DNA of 64,000 bases. Origin: Paracoccus lichenicola (GTDB lineage: Bacteria; Pseudomonadota; Alphaproteobacteria; Rhodobacterales; Rhodobacteraceae). Positions 8,651 through 17,490 of the stretch are shown here, piece by piece. Below the pieces are notes generated by a model, which saw only the letters and a list, made by a program, of their open reading frames with translations, was not told the origin of the DNA and did no database searches. Within the stretch, counting starts at the first letter, position 1. Each line of letters starts with the position of its first letter. Where the stretch lies: the NCBI RefSeq assembly GCF_009708075.1, contig NZ_WMBT01000004.1:186001-250000 (forward strand). The letters are read 5' to 3'. The position numbers and the translations under genes were made by a program.

Positions 8651-9454
8651 GTGGACGGGATCGGCGACGGGATCGGCGGCAAACCCGAGGCTGGCGCTGC
8701 CGAAGGGCGGGCGCGGCGTTTCCGGCTGTGGCACCGCGACATCGCGCAAGCGGCCCATGCCATCGGCAAGCCGGAATTTCCCTTGTGTCTCGAAACCGCG
8801 CTGCGCCAGCTCGTTTCCTTTCAGATGATGAACGGATTTGCGTATTCGCATGACGGCGTGGCCTCGGACCTGTGCAGCGAACGCGTCGTGGGCACCCGTG
8901 CGATGATCGTGGACCGCTATCTGGCGGGATCCTATGTCCTCGATCCGTTCTTCGACGCCCTGCACCGCTTTTCCGCCGACACGCTTCTGGTGATGCGCCG
9001 GATCGCGCCCGACCGGTTCGCGGAAACCGAATATTTCCGCCAGCATTACGGCGCGACGGGGATCGTCGATGAAATCGGGTTCATCCTGAAGCTTCGCCAT
9101 GTCGATGCCATCCTTTCGCTGTCGCGCATGGGCGCCGAGCGCCCGTTTTCGGCCCGCGATGTCCGAACGCTGGAAGACGCCGCGCCCCTGATCCGGTTCC
9201 TGGCGGAACGGCACTGGGCCGATCATCGCAAGCCCGGGGCGGCGCGGACGGTTGCCGCCGCGTCCCTCAGCAACCCCGCCCTGACCCGCCGGGAAAACGA
9301 GATCGTGTCCCTGATCCTGAAGGGCCATTCCAGCTTGTCGATCGCGGCGGTCCTGGACCTGTCGCCGAACACGGTCAAGGTCCACCGCCGCCAGATCTAT
9401 GCCAAGCTGCGGATCTCCAGCCAGGCCGAACTGTTTCACCTGTTCCTGGGCTGA
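8651..9454 (+). CDS. LuxR-type HTH transcriptional regulator
   Basis: A 267-residue regulator. The C-terminal domain, about residues 200-262, is a clear LuxR/GerE HTH (LTRRENEIVSLILKGHSS then DLSPNTVKVHRRQIYAKL). The N-terminal 180 residues do not show a recognisable acyl-homoserine-lactone or receiver domain and may sense a small ligand. A GTG start at 8651 follows an excellent GGAGG. It is divergent from the amidase (65-base shared promoter region) and convergent with the permease gene with only a 10-base gap, so it is a probable local regulator of the amidase. Confidence 0.85.
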   Translation: MDGIGDGIGGKPEAGAAEGRARRFRLWHRDIAQAAHAIGKPEFPLCLETALRQLVSFQMMNGFAYSHDGVASDLCSERVVGTRAMIVDRYLAGSYVLDPFFDALHRFSADTLLVMRRIAPDRFAETEYFRQHYGATGIVDEIGFILKLRHVDAILSLSRMGAERPFSARDVRTLEDAAPLIRFLAERHWADHRKPGAARTVAAASLSNPALTRRENEIVSLILKGHSSLSIAAVLDLSPNTVKVHRRQIYAKLRISSQAELFHLFLG

Positions 9455-9464
9455 CCGTCCCGGT

Positions 9465-10802
9465 TCAGACCTGTTCCCGGAACTCGACCTCGGGCGGGGC
9501 CTTGCGGAAGAACCCCGTGAGATAGACCAGATACGCGATTCCGATCCCCAGCCAGAGGATCCCGAACGTCTTCGCCCTGGGGTCCAGCGCCCACAAAAGA
9601 TACAGGTCGCACAGCGCCCCGGCTGCGGGAACGACCAGCCCCACGACCACCCCCAGGCGGCGCACGGCGGGATGGTCCTTCCTGTAAAGCGCGATGACCG
9701 ACAGGTTGACCGCGGTGAAGGCCAGGAACGCCCCGAAATTGATGAAGGATGTCGATGTGGTGATGTCGAGGTTGAGCGCAAGCAGCCCCACGACGCCCAC
9801 CAGGACCAGGTTCAGGACGGGCGTGCGCCACCGTGGGGACAGCTTGCCGAAAAAACCTTTCGGCAGCACGCCGTCGCGGCCCATGGCGAACAGCAGCCGC
9901 CCCACGCTGGCCTGCGCCGCCAGCCCCGAGGTGAACTGCGCCACCACAAGCGTCGCCAGAAAGACCGTCACGAACAGGTCGCCCCCGATCATCAGCGCGA
10001 TCTCGGTCGCGGCGGCGTCGGCCGCCCGGAACGTCCCGCCCGGATGGGCAAGCTGCGTCACATAGGCCGATCCGGTGAACAGCAGCCCGCCGATCACCGC
10101 GATGATCATGATCGCGCGCGGCATGGTGCGCGTGGGATCGCGCGTTTCCTCGGTCAGGGTGGACACCGCGTCGAAGCCCAGGAACGAATAGGCCGCGATC
10201 GCCGCCCCGGCGACGGACGCGGAAAACGGCACGCCGGTCTCGAAGAACGGACGCACCGACAGCAACCCGCCCGGCCCGTTCAGCGCGACCACGTAGCGCG
10301 CCGCAAGCGCCACGAAGGCCACCAGCACGCCCAGCTGGACGACCATCAGCACAAGGTTGACCCGGTTGGCAAAGGCGATGCCCACGACGTTGACAACGGT
10401 TGTCGTGACGATGAACCCCACGATCCAGACCGCAGGCGGAACGCCCGGAAAGGCCGATGTCAGATAGGCCGCCCCGATCAGCCAGATGACCATCGGCAGG
10501 AAGAAATAGTCCAGCAGCACCGCCCAGCCGACCAGGAAGCCCGCATGGGGGTTGATGGACTGGCGCACATAGGTATAGGCCGATCCCGCCACCGGATAGA
10601 CCCGCGACATCACGCCATAGCTGACCGCCGTCAGGAAGATGGCCAGCGCGGCGACCAGATAGGCCATGGCGGTCGTGCCCTGGCTGACCGACGCCAGGGC
10701 GCCGAAGGTGCCGAACACGATCATCGGCGTCATGTAGGCCAATCCGAAAAGAACGACGGACCAAAGACCAAGCGACCGGTCCAGCTTGACTGTCTCCGAC
10801 AT
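9465..10802 (-). CDS. APC-family amino acid/amine permease
   Basis: A 445-residue inner-membrane transporter with about 12 hydrophobic segments. The first helix motif, SLGLWSVVLFGLAYMTPMIVFGTFG, is typical of the amino acid-polyamine-organocation superfamily, and the sequence GFDAVSTLTEETRDPTRTMPRAIM is the conserved helix 6-7 loop signature. Putrescine or another amine/amino acid is plausible given the gabTD genes nearby; the sequence does not fix the substrate. AGGAGGG precedes the ATG at 10802. A 6-bp dyad lies in its promoter region. Confidence 0.87.
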   Translation of the reverse strand: MSETVKLDRSLGLWSVVLFGLAYMTPMIVFGTFGALASVSQGTTAMAYLVAALAIFLTAVSYGVMSRVYPVAGSAYTYVRQSINPHAGFLVGWAVLLDYFFLPMVIWLIGAAYLTSAFPGVPPAVWIVGFIVTTTVVNVVGIAFANRVNLVLMVVQLGVLVAFVALAARYVVALNGPGGLLSVRPFFETGVPFSASVAGAAIAAYSFLGFDAVSTLTEETRDPTRTMPRAIMIIAVIGGLLFTGSAYVTQLAHPGGTFRAADAAATEIALMIGGDLFVTVFLATLVVAQFTSGLAAQASVGRLLFAMGRDGVLPKGFFGKLSPRWRTPVLNLVLVGVVGLLALNLDITTSTSFINFGAFLAFTAVNLSVIALYRKDHPAVRRLGVVVGLVVPAAGALCDLYLLWALDPRAKTFGILWLGIGIAYLVYLTGFFRKAPPEVEFREQV

Positions 10803-10856
10803 GGAACCCTCCTGTGTGTTTGGCCAAGGTTTCCGCAGAGGGGTCTTGCAAGTATA

Positions 10857-10872
10857 TACTCCTATCGGAGTA
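10857..10872. promoter_or_regulatory. Dyad upstream of the APC permease
   Basis: TACTCC-tatc-GGAGTA, perfect 6-bp arms, sits 55 bases upstream of the permease start. It overlaps AGTATATACT (10851-10860), a self-complementary sequence containing a TATACT-like -10 element on both strands. Probably a repressor or activator site on the permease promoter; the protein is unknown. Confidence 0.4.
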
Positions 10873-10914
10873 GGCGGGGGGCTTGCGCAGAATCCGGGGT
10901 CTTTCGGGGGCTGC

Positions 10915-11874
10915 TTATCCGCCCGCCATGACGGCGGTCACTGCCGTGGCGTTGACGATGTCATCGACGCTGCATCCGCGCGACAGGTCGTTGGCGGGTT
11001 TCGCCAGGCCTTGCAGGACGGGTCCGATGGCCGCCAGGCCGCCCAGCCTTTGGGCGATCTTGTAGCCGATGTTTCCCGATGCAAGGTCGGGAAAGACGAA
11101 CACGTTCGGCCGCCCGGTCAGGGTGCTGTCCGGGGCCTTCTTCGCACGAATGGCATCGTCGAGGGCGGCATCGAACTGGATCTCTCCATCGACTTCCAGC
11201 GTCGGTTCGGCGGCGCGGATCAGCGACAGGGCCTCGTGGATCTTGGTCAGGCTGGGGTGATCGGCGGATCCTGCCGTGGAGAATGACAGCATCGCCACGC
11301 GCGGGGTTTCGCCCAGAAGCCTGCGGCAACTGTCGGCCGAGGCGCGGGCGATGGCGGCCAGGCCCGCCGCGTCGGGATCGACCACCAGGCCGCAATCGGC
11401 GAAGATCATGCCGCCCTTGACGGGCGCACCGGCGTCGCAGGCCAGCATCAGGAAGAAGCTCGACACCAGGGGCGCGTCCGGCGCCCGGCCGATGATCTGG
11501 AGGGCGGCGCGCACGGTGTCGGCGGTGGTGGCGACCGCGCCCGCGACGGTGCCGTCGGCCTGGCCCAGCCGGACCCGCATCGCGGCCTGGCGGATCGGAT
11601 CGCGCATCTCGATCACCGCGCGTTCGGCGGTCATCCCCCTGTCCATCCGCATCCGGTGCCAGTGATGGGCAAGGCGGTCCAGATCCGGTGCCTCGGCCGG
11701 ATGGATCATGGTCACGCCGCCGATGGGGGGACCGTCCATCAGGCTGATGCGGGCCAGGCCTTCGCCGGTCAGGCGCCGGGCGGCCTCGGCGATGCGGGGA
11801 TCGCGGCCTTCGGGCAGGATGATGTGGCGCGGATTGGCGCGGGCGGCAGCCAGGATGCGTTCCAGCGGTTTCAC
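10915..11874 (-). CDS. pta: Phosphate acetyltransferase
   Basis: A 319-residue single-domain Pta that converts acetyl phosphate plus CoA to acetyl-CoA and phosphate. Signature stretches include RHIILPEGRDPRI, VRAALQIIGRAP, LVSSFFLM, MLSFSTAGSADHP and NVFVFPDLASGNIGYKIAQRLGG. I chose the GTG at 11874 (VKPLERILAAARAN) because AAAGG precedes it at good spacing; the reading further upstream overlaps the previous gene. It closes the tau operon: Xsc releases acetyl phosphate from sulfoacetaldehyde, and Pta passes the acetyl group to CoA. A pta next to xsc is the standard arrangement in sulfonate-degrading alphaproteobacteria. Confidence 0.95.
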   Translation of the reverse strand: MKPLERILAAARANPRHIILPEGRDPRIAEAARRLTGEGLARISLMDGPPIGGVTMIHPAEAPDLDRLAHHWHRMRMDRGMTAERAVIEMRDPIRQAAMRVRLGQADGTVAGAVATTADTVRAALQIIGRAPDAPLVSSFFLMLACDAGAPVKGGMIFADCGLVVDPDAAGLAAIARASADSCRRLLGETPRVAMLSFSTAGSADHPSLTKIHEALSLIRAAEPTLEVDGEIQFDAALDDAIRAKKAPDSTLTGRPNVFVFPDLASGNIGYKIAQRLGGLAAIGPVLQGLAKPANDLSRGCSVDDIVNATAVTAVMAGG

Positions 11875-11887
11875 GGCAAGCGGCCTT

Positions 11888-12907
11888 TCAGCTGAGGAAG
11901 TGGAGACCGGCGACGACAAACACGCCCAGGAAGACGGTTTCGGCCACGATCAGGCCGATCGCGACACCGCCCACGTCCAGCATCCGGGCCAGCGATGTCT
12001 TGATGCCCACGGCGGCGATGGCGATCAGCAGCGCCCAGCGGGAAAGCTGCCCGGCCAGATCCGAAACCGCCGCTGGAATCAGCCCCAGGCTGTTCATCGC
12101 GGCCAGGACCAGAAAGCCCAGCACGAAGCCCGGCAGCAGCGGCGGGCGCTTGCCGCCGTCCTGGTCCGCAAGCCCGCGCGCGCGGATCACCAGCGAGAAG
12201 CACAAGACCACCGGCGCCAGCATGGACACGCGGATCAGCTTGACCAGGGTTGCCGTTTCGCCCGTTTCGGGTCCGATGGAAAAGCCCGCACCGACGACCT
12301 GGGCCACGTCGTGGATCGTGCCGCCCAGGAACACGCCGCTGTCGCGCGGGGTAAAGCCGAACAGGCCCGACAGCATCGGGTAAAGCACCATCGCCACCGT
12401 GGACAGCACCGTGACCGACAACACCGTGAAGGCCAGGTCGCGTTCCGACCGCGGGTGGCGCGGCAGCACCGCGGCGATGGCCATGGCGGCAGACGCGCCG
12501 CAGATCGCCACCGAACCGCCGGTCAGCAGCGCGAAGCGCCAGTCGCGGCCCACGAAGCGCGCGGCGATCAGTCCGAACAGGATGGTCAGCACCACGCCCG
12601 CGACAACCAGCCCGATCGCCCGTCCGCCCAGGACCGCCAGCATGTCCACGCTGATGCGCGCGCCCAGCAGCGCCACCCCCAGCCTCAGCACCGTGCGCGC
12701 CGTCAGCGCGATGCCCGGCGCGGTCCGGGTCCCGTCCTCGGCCAGGAAGTTCAGCGCCAGGCCCAGAAGCAGCGCCAGCAGCATGGCCGGGGCGCCGTAG
12801 TGTTCGGACAGGAACTGCGCCGTCGCCGCCACCAGGACCGACACGGCAAAGCCGGGAAAGGCATCCGAGATCGTCTGGCGGGCGGGTGTCAGGGTCATGC
12901 TCATCAT
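11888..12907 (-). CDS. YeiH/UPF0324 family membrane protein, putative sulfite/sulfate exporter
   Basis: A 339-residue integral membrane protein with about ten hydrophobic segments. The family signature regions LLGLALNFLAEDG, RTVLRLGVALLGARIS, GGSVAICGASAAMA and IHDVAQVVGAG are clear. Related proteins in sulfonate-utilisation clusters are proposed sulfite or sulfate exporters; the role follows from that and from its position between xsc, which releases sulfite, and pta. The first of three closely spaced ATGs (12907, 12904, 12898) was taken because a GGAAAAG lies before it. Transport activity is not demonstrated by the sequence. Confidence 0.82.
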   Translation of the reverse strand: MMSMTLTPARQTISDAFPGFAVSVLVAATAQFLSEHYGAPAMLLALLLGLALNFLAEDGTRTAPGIALTARTVLRLGVALLGARISVDMLAVLGGRAIGLVVAGVVLTILFGLIAARFVGRDWRFALLTGGSVAICGASAAMAIAAVLPRHPRSERDLAFTVLSVTVLSTVAMVLYPMLSGLFGFTPRDSGVFLGGTIHDVAQVVGAGFSIGPETGETATLVKLIRVSMLAPVVLCFSLVIRARGLADQDGGKRPPLLPGFVLGFLVLAAMNSLGLIPAAVSDLAGQLSRWALLIAIAAVGIKTSLARMLDVGGVAIGLIVAETVFLGVFVVAGLHFLS

Positions 12908-12983
12908 GGCTTTTCCAGAATGCAGGGGATCGCCCGGCGCGAAGCAGCCGCGCCGGTGATCAGGGTCGGATAGGGGGATCGGG

Positions 12984-14765
12984 TCAGGCCGCGCTTTGCT
13001 GCGGGCGCATGTCCGCCTTGTCGATCCCGGCCACCATGACCGGCTTCTTCATCGCGTCGCGGCGGAAGGGTTCGCCCAGTTCCTGGTTCAGAAGCACTTC
13101 GATGAAGGTGGTCTTCCTTTCCTTCATCTGGCGTTCCACCGCGTCGTGCAGGGCGGCGGTCAGTTCCTCCTGGGTGCGGACCTGCACGCCTTCCAGGCCG
13201 CAGGCCTTGGCGATTCCCGCATAGGTCGTGTCGCGATCCAGTTCGGTGCCCACGAAGTTGTTGTCATACCACAGCGTCGTGTTGCGCTTTTCCGCACCCC
13301 ATTGATAGTTGCGAAAGATCACCATGGTGATCGCCGGCCAGTCCTCGCGGCCCACCGACACCATCTCGTTCATCGAGATGCCGAAGGCGCCGTCGCCCGC
13401 GAAGCCGATCACCGGGGTGGCCGGGTTGCCGATCTTGGCGCCCAGGATCGCCGGAAAGCCATAGCCGCAAGGCCCGAACAGCCCCGGCGCCAGATACTTC
13501 CGCCCGGCCTCGAAGGTCGGGTAGGCGTTGCCGATGGCGCAGTTGTTGCCGATGTCCGAAGAAACGATGGCCTCTTGCGGAACCGCCTGCATGATCGCGC
13601 GCCAGGCCTGGCGGGGCGACATCAGGTCGCTGTCGCGCCGACGCGCTTCCTCGTTCCAGACGGTGCCGGGATCGTCCTGCTCGTGATCCAGCGAGGACAG
13701 TTCCTGCGCCCAACGCGACTTGGTCTGCGCGACCAGATCGCGGCGCGCCTGCCGCCCCGCGTCGCCCGCAGCCGCCCCCAGTTGCGCCAGGATGGCGCGC
13801 GCGACCTTGCCCGCATCGCCCTGGATGCCCACCGTGACCTTCTTGGTCAGCCCGATCCGGTCGGCGTTGATGTCCACCTGGATGATCCGGGCGTCCTTCG
13901 GCCAATAGTCGATGCCATAGCCCGGCAGGGTCGAGAAGGGATTGAGCCGCGTGCCAAGCGCCAGCACCACGTCGGCCTGGGCGATCAGTTCCATCGCGGC
14001 CTTGGACCCGTTATAGCCCAACGGTCCCACGGCCAGCGGGTGCGAGCCGGGAAAGCTGTCGTTGTGCTGATAGTTCGAGGCGACCGGCGCATCCAGACGC
14101 TCGGCCAGCCGGATCAGGTCCGGGATCGCGCCGGACAGGACTACGCCCGCCCCCGACAGGATCACCGGGAACTGCGCTTCGGACAAAAGCCTGGCTGCCT
14201 CGGCCACCGCTTCCTCGCCGCCCGCCGGGCGCTCGAAGGCCACCACCTGCGGCAGATCCACGTCGATCACCTGGGTCCACATGTCGCGCGGGATGTTCAT
14301 CTGCGCGGGCGCGCTGTTGCGCCAGGCCTGCATGATGACGCGGTTCAGAACCTCGGGGATGCGGGACGGATCGCGCACTTCCTCCTGATAGCAGACGCAA
14401 TCGGCGAACAGGCGCATCTGCTCCATTTCCTGGAAACCGCCCTGGCCGATGGTCTTGTTGGCCGCCTGCGGCGTCACCAGCAGCAAGGGCGTGTGGTTCC
14501 AGTAGGCGGTCTTGACCGGCGTCACGAAGCCGGTCACGCCCGGCCCGTTCTGCGCGATCGCCATCGACATCTTGCCGGTGGAGCGCGTGAAGCCGTCGGC
14601 CATCAGCCCCGCGTTCGTTTCGTGCGCGCAGTCCCAGAAGGTGATGCCCGCCTTGGGGAACAGGTCGCTGACCGGCATCATCGCCGACCCGATGATCCCG
14701 AACGCATGTTCGATCCCATGCATCTGCAGGACTTTGACAAAGGCTTCCTCGGTGGTCATTTTCAT
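12984..14765 (-). CDS. xsc: Sulfoacetaldehyde acetyltransferase
   Basis: A 593-residue thiamine-diphosphate enzyme that cleaves sulfoacetaldehyde with phosphate to acetyl phosphate and sulfite, the desulfonation step of taurine breakdown. The N-terminus MKMTTEEAFVKVLQMHG and the pyrimidine-domain stretch DCAHETNAGLMADGFTRSTG contain the Xsc form of the family; GFAGDGAFGISMNEM is the ThDP/Mg binding motif near residue 460, and EKRNTTLWYDNNFVGTELD is characteristic of Xsc. AAGGAG precedes the ATG at 14765. It follows tauY by 12 bases in the operon. Confidence 0.97.
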   Translation of the reverse strand: MKMTTEEAFVKVLQMHGIEHAFGIIGSAMMPVSDLFPKAGITFWDCAHETNAGLMADGFTRSTGKMSMAIAQNGPGVTGFVTPVKTAYWNHTPLLLVTPQAANKTIGQGGFQEMEQMRLFADCVCYQEEVRDPSRIPEVLNRVIMQAWRNSAPAQMNIPRDMWTQVIDVDLPQVVAFERPAGGEEAVAEAARLLSEAQFPVILSGAGVVLSGAIPDLIRLAERLDAPVASNYQHNDSFPGSHPLAVGPLGYNGSKAAMELIAQADVVLALGTRLNPFSTLPGYGIDYWPKDARIIQVDINADRIGLTKKVTVGIQGDAGKVARAILAQLGAAAGDAGRQARRDLVAQTKSRWAQELSSLDHEQDDPGTVWNEEARRRDSDLMSPRQAWRAIMQAVPQEAIVSSDIGNNCAIGNAYPTFEAGRKYLAPGLFGPCGYGFPAILGAKIGNPATPVIGFAGDGAFGISMNEMVSVGREDWPAITMVIFRNYQWGAEKRNTTLWYDNNFVGTELDRDTTYAGIAKACGLEGVQVRTQEELTAALHDAVERQMKERKTTFIEVLLNQELGEPFRRDAMKKPVMVAGIDKADMRPQQSAA

Positions 14766-14777
14766 GGCGATGGCTCC

Positions 14778-16166
14778 TTACTTCCGCTCGTCGCGATAGT
14801 GATACAGGTGATAAAGGCCCCACTGGCCAAGCCGCCGGAACGGCGTCCTCCAGCCCTCGTGGGGCAGTTCGGTGTTGAAGATCGGCAGGTCCGGGACGGG
14901 TTTGCCCGCCACCAGTTGCGCCAGCCGGCGGCCCGCCATGGCCGAATACATGACGCCGTTGCCGCCATAGCCCAGGGCATAGAACAGCCCCGGCGTATCG
15001 GGCAGGCCGGTGATGCGCGGCATCATGTCGTGGCTGACATCGACCCAACCCCACCAGCTGTAGTCCAGCTCGATCCCGCGCAGGGCGGGGAACTTGCGGG
15101 CCATGCCTTCGCGCAACCCGTTCAGATGCGCGGGGTTGGCCGCGTCGCGCCCGGTGATCGCCGCGCGCGACCCGATCTGCAGCCGGTTGTCGGGCAGCAG
15201 CCGGTAGTAATGCCGCAGCGTGCGCGTATCGGTCAGCGGCGCCATTGTCCTGATCCCCACGGCGTCCAGTTCCGATGGCGTCAGGACGCGCGTGACGATG
15301 CTGTTCGACATGATCGGCATCAGCCGGTCGCGCAGCCGCCCGTGCAGGCCGCGGGTCGCATAGGCGGCGGTGGCCACGGCGACCCGGCGGGCGCGGACGG
15401 TGCCGCCCGGCGTGCGCAGGTGGTGGACGCCGTTGATCAGCTCCCACCCCTGGACGGGGCTGTCGGGATGAACCGTCGCGCCCAGGTCGCGCGCCACGCG
15501 CAGATAGCCGAAGGCCAGCTTGGCCGCGTGGATGCTGACGCCGTCGGCTTCCCACATCGCGCCCTGCGCTTCGTGATCGCGCACGGCGGTCCGGAACAGT
15601 TCGTCCCGCGACAGCATCCGGGCGTCATAGCCGAAGCTGTCGCGCAGCAGCCTGGCCTCGGATTCCAGCGCCGGCAAGACGCTGGCCTTGTGGGCAATGT
15701 AGTAATGCCCGCCGTCCTGCGGTTCGCACCGGATGTCGTGATCGCGCAGCAGGCCGCGGAACAGGTCGAACGCCTCGACCATCTCGCCGTGCATTCCGCG
15801 CGCCACGTCCAGGCCCCAGCGTTCGATCCATTGGCTGCGCTTCAGCCGTCCGGCGCTGACCTGGGCCTGGCCGCCGTTGCGGGTGGAACAGCCATAGGCC
15901 ACGCCGTTGGCTTCCAGCACCGTGGCCTTGATGCCGTGGTCCTTGGCCAGGTGGATGGCCGTGGACAGACCCGTGTAGCCCGAGCCGATGACCGCGACAT
16001 CGACATCCATGTCGCGCGTCACGGGACCGTCGTCTTCGGGCGCGGGGCCTGCGGTGCCGATCCAGTAGGTCGGGGCATAATCGCTGCCCGGACCGATCGC
16101 GCGCGCCGTCATGGGATCGTACAGGGGGTCGAACGGCGCCGGGCGGAGTTTTCGGGTGGATTGCAT
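14778..16166 (-). CDS. tauY: Taurine dehydrogenase large subunit (FAD-dependent)
   Basis: A 462-residue FAD oxidoreductase of the DAO/DadA superfamily. The dinucleotide-binding loop VAVIGSGYTGLSTAIHLA lies near residue 50, followed by NGVAYGCSTRNGGQAQVSAGR, the FAD-contacting segment; the C-terminal GYGGNGVMYSAMAGR completes the FAD site. In Rhodobacter-type clusters TauY oxidises taurine to sulfoacetaldehyde and ammonia, passing electrons to the respiratory chain; the assignment here rests on the family plus the order tauX-tauY-xsc. I chose the ATG at 16166 (MQSTRKLRPAPFD), 5 bases after the tauX stop. A glycine- or amine-oxidising paralogue is the alternative. Confidence 0.82.
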   Translation of the reverse strand: MQSTRKLRPAPFDPLYDPMTARAIGPGSDYAPTYWIGTAGPAPEDDGPVTRDMDVDVAVIGSGYTGLSTAIHLAKDHGIKATVLEANGVAYGCSTRNGGQAQVSAGRLKRSQWIERWGLDVARGMHGEMVEAFDLFRGLLRDHDIRCEPQDGGHYYIAHKASVLPALESEARLLRDSFGYDARMLSRDELFRTAVRDHEAQGAMWEADGVSIHAAKLAFGYLRVARDLGATVHPDSPVQGWELINGVHHLRTPGGTVRARRVAVATAAYATRGLHGRLRDRLMPIMSNSIVTRVLTPSELDAVGIRTMAPLTDTRTLRHYYRLLPDNRLQIGSRAAITGRDAANPAHLNGLREGMARKFPALRGIELDYSWWGWVDVSHDMMPRITGLPDTPGLFYALGYGGNGVMYSAMAGRRLAQLVAGKPVPDLPIFNTELPHEGWRTPFRRLGQWGLYHLYHYRDERK

Positions 16167-16171
16167 GATGG

Positions 16172-16567
16172 TCACTTGGCCGGGATGTTCGGGCGCTGCT
16201 TGCGCATGGCCTGCTTTTCGATGATCTGCCCGTCGCGAAAGCGGAACAGGTCGGCGCCCTGGACCTCGGTCCGGGTGCCGTCGGGGTTGGTGGCGCGGAA
16301 GGTCCACTGGCTGACGCCGCGGGTGCCGTCCTGGGACAGGAAATGGCTGTGATCGGCCCACTGGACATCGGGCATGGCAGTCCAGACGGCCGCGAAGGCC
16401 CGGGCGATGGCCTCGCGGCCGCCGATCCGGTTGCCGTGTTCGGCATCGCCCGCCACGGTGTAGAAGACGCAGTCCTCGGCGAAATGGGTCATCACGCCGT
16501 CGATGTCGTGGCGGTTGAAGGCGTCGAAGGTGGCTTTCAGGTCGGCGGCGGTCAGGCTGGGGGTCAT
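16172..16567 (-). CDS. tauX: Taurine dehydrogenase small subunit (SnoaL/NTF2-like)
   Basis: A 131-residue protein of the SnoaL/NTF2-like cone fold: LKATFDAFNRHDIDGVMTHF, RIGGREAIARAFAAVW, VQGADLFRFRDGQIIEKQA. In taurine operons of Rhodobacteraceae a small protein in this position is named TauX, the partner of the flavoprotein TauY. It has no visible cofactor motif. The assignment is mainly by context (between tauC and tauY); on sequence alone it would be a nuclear-transport-factor-2-like protein. Confidence 0.75.
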   Translation of the reverse strand: MTPSLTAADLKATFDAFNRHDIDGVMTHFAEDCVFYTVAGDAEHGNRIGGREAIARAFAAVWTAMPDVQWADHSHFLSQDGTRGVSQWTFRATNPDGTRTEVQGADLFRFRDGQIIEKQAMRKQRPNIPAK

Positions 16568-16662
16568 GATCGGATACTCCTTTCCCGCACGGTGGCGACA
16601 GGGTCGCGCACCGCAGGGGTCTGTTCGTGGGGTTCTGGGTCAGGTCGAAGGGGGCCGGTCGG

Positions 16663-17490
16663 TCAGATCTTGCCCTTCCAGGGGATCAGCGCCCTTTCGA
16701 TGCGGCGGATCAGCAGGTCGAAGGCAAAGGCCAGGATGCCGATGACGATGATGCCCATGATCACCGCGTCGCTGGCCAGGTACTCGGCCGAGTTCAGGAC
16801 CATGAAGCCCAGGCCGCGGCTGGCCGCGACCATCTCGGCCGCGACAAGCGTGGTCCAGCCGACGCCGATGCCGATGCGCATTCCCGTGAATATCTCGGGC
16901 AGCGCCGCTTTCAGGATGACGTGGAAGATCACCTGAAGCTTGTTGGCGCCCATCGCATAGGCCGCATGGATCTGTTCGATCGAGACCGAGCGGACACCGG
17001 CGCGGGCGGCGATGGCCATGGGCGCGAAGATGGCCAGGAAGATCAGGAACACCTTGGGAAATTCGCCGATGCCCAGCCAGATGATGATCAGCGGCAGATA
17101 GGCCAGCGGCGGCAACGGGCGATAGAATTCGATGATCGGATCCATCACGCCGCGGATGACACGGTTCACGCCCATCAGGATGCCCAGCGGCACCGCCACG
17201 ACCAGCGCCAGGAAAAAGGCGCCCAGAACCCGGCCAAGGCTGGCCAGCGTATGCTGCAACAGGGTCGAGTTCGACACCCCCTCGGTCACGGCCAGCACGA
17301 ACTTGCCCCAGACCGCGGCGGGGGCCGGCAGGAACAGGGGCTTGACCCACCCCATGCTTGTCACCAGGAACCACAACCCGATCAGCACGACCGCGGTGGC
17401 CAGGCTGATCATCGCGCTGGATCCGTCGCCGGGGGCGCCATAGGATACGCCGGGCCTGGCAGGGCGGGACCGGGTCAGACGGTCAAGCAT
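16663..17490 (-). CDS. tauC: Taurine ABC transporter permease
   Basis: A 275-residue inner-membrane permease of the SsuC/TauC type, with about six transmembrane segments and the BPD-type cytoplasmic loop for the ATPase (GIGEFPKVFLIFLAIFAPMAIAARAGV and the later AAYAMGANKLQVIFHVILKAALP). I chose the ATG at 17490 (MLDRLTRSRPA): it overlaps the tauB stop by 8 bases (ATGCTTGA) and gives a family-length protein. Works with TauA and TauB in taurine import. Confidence 0.93.
   Translation of the reverse strand: MLDRLTRSRPARPGVSYGAPGDGSSAMISLATAVVLIGLWFLVTSMGWVKPLFLPAPAAVWGKFVLAVTEGVSNSTLLQHTLASLGRVLGAFFLALVVAVPLGILMGVNRVIRGVMDPIIEFYRPLPPLAYLPLIIIWLGIGEFPKVFLIFLAIFAPMAIAARAGVRSVSIEQIHAAYAMGANKLQVIFHVILKAALPEIFTGMRIGIGVGWTTLVAAEMVAASRGLGFMVLNSAEYLASDAVIMGIIVIGILAFAFDLLIRRIERALIPWKGKI

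Noticed and set aside
12996..16352. A 1118-residue open frame on the plus strand opposite xsc and tauY
   Set aside because: It is antisense to two clearly conserved genes, rich in Arg, His, Gly and Pro as expected of shadow frames in GC-rich DNA, and has no domain or ribosome site.
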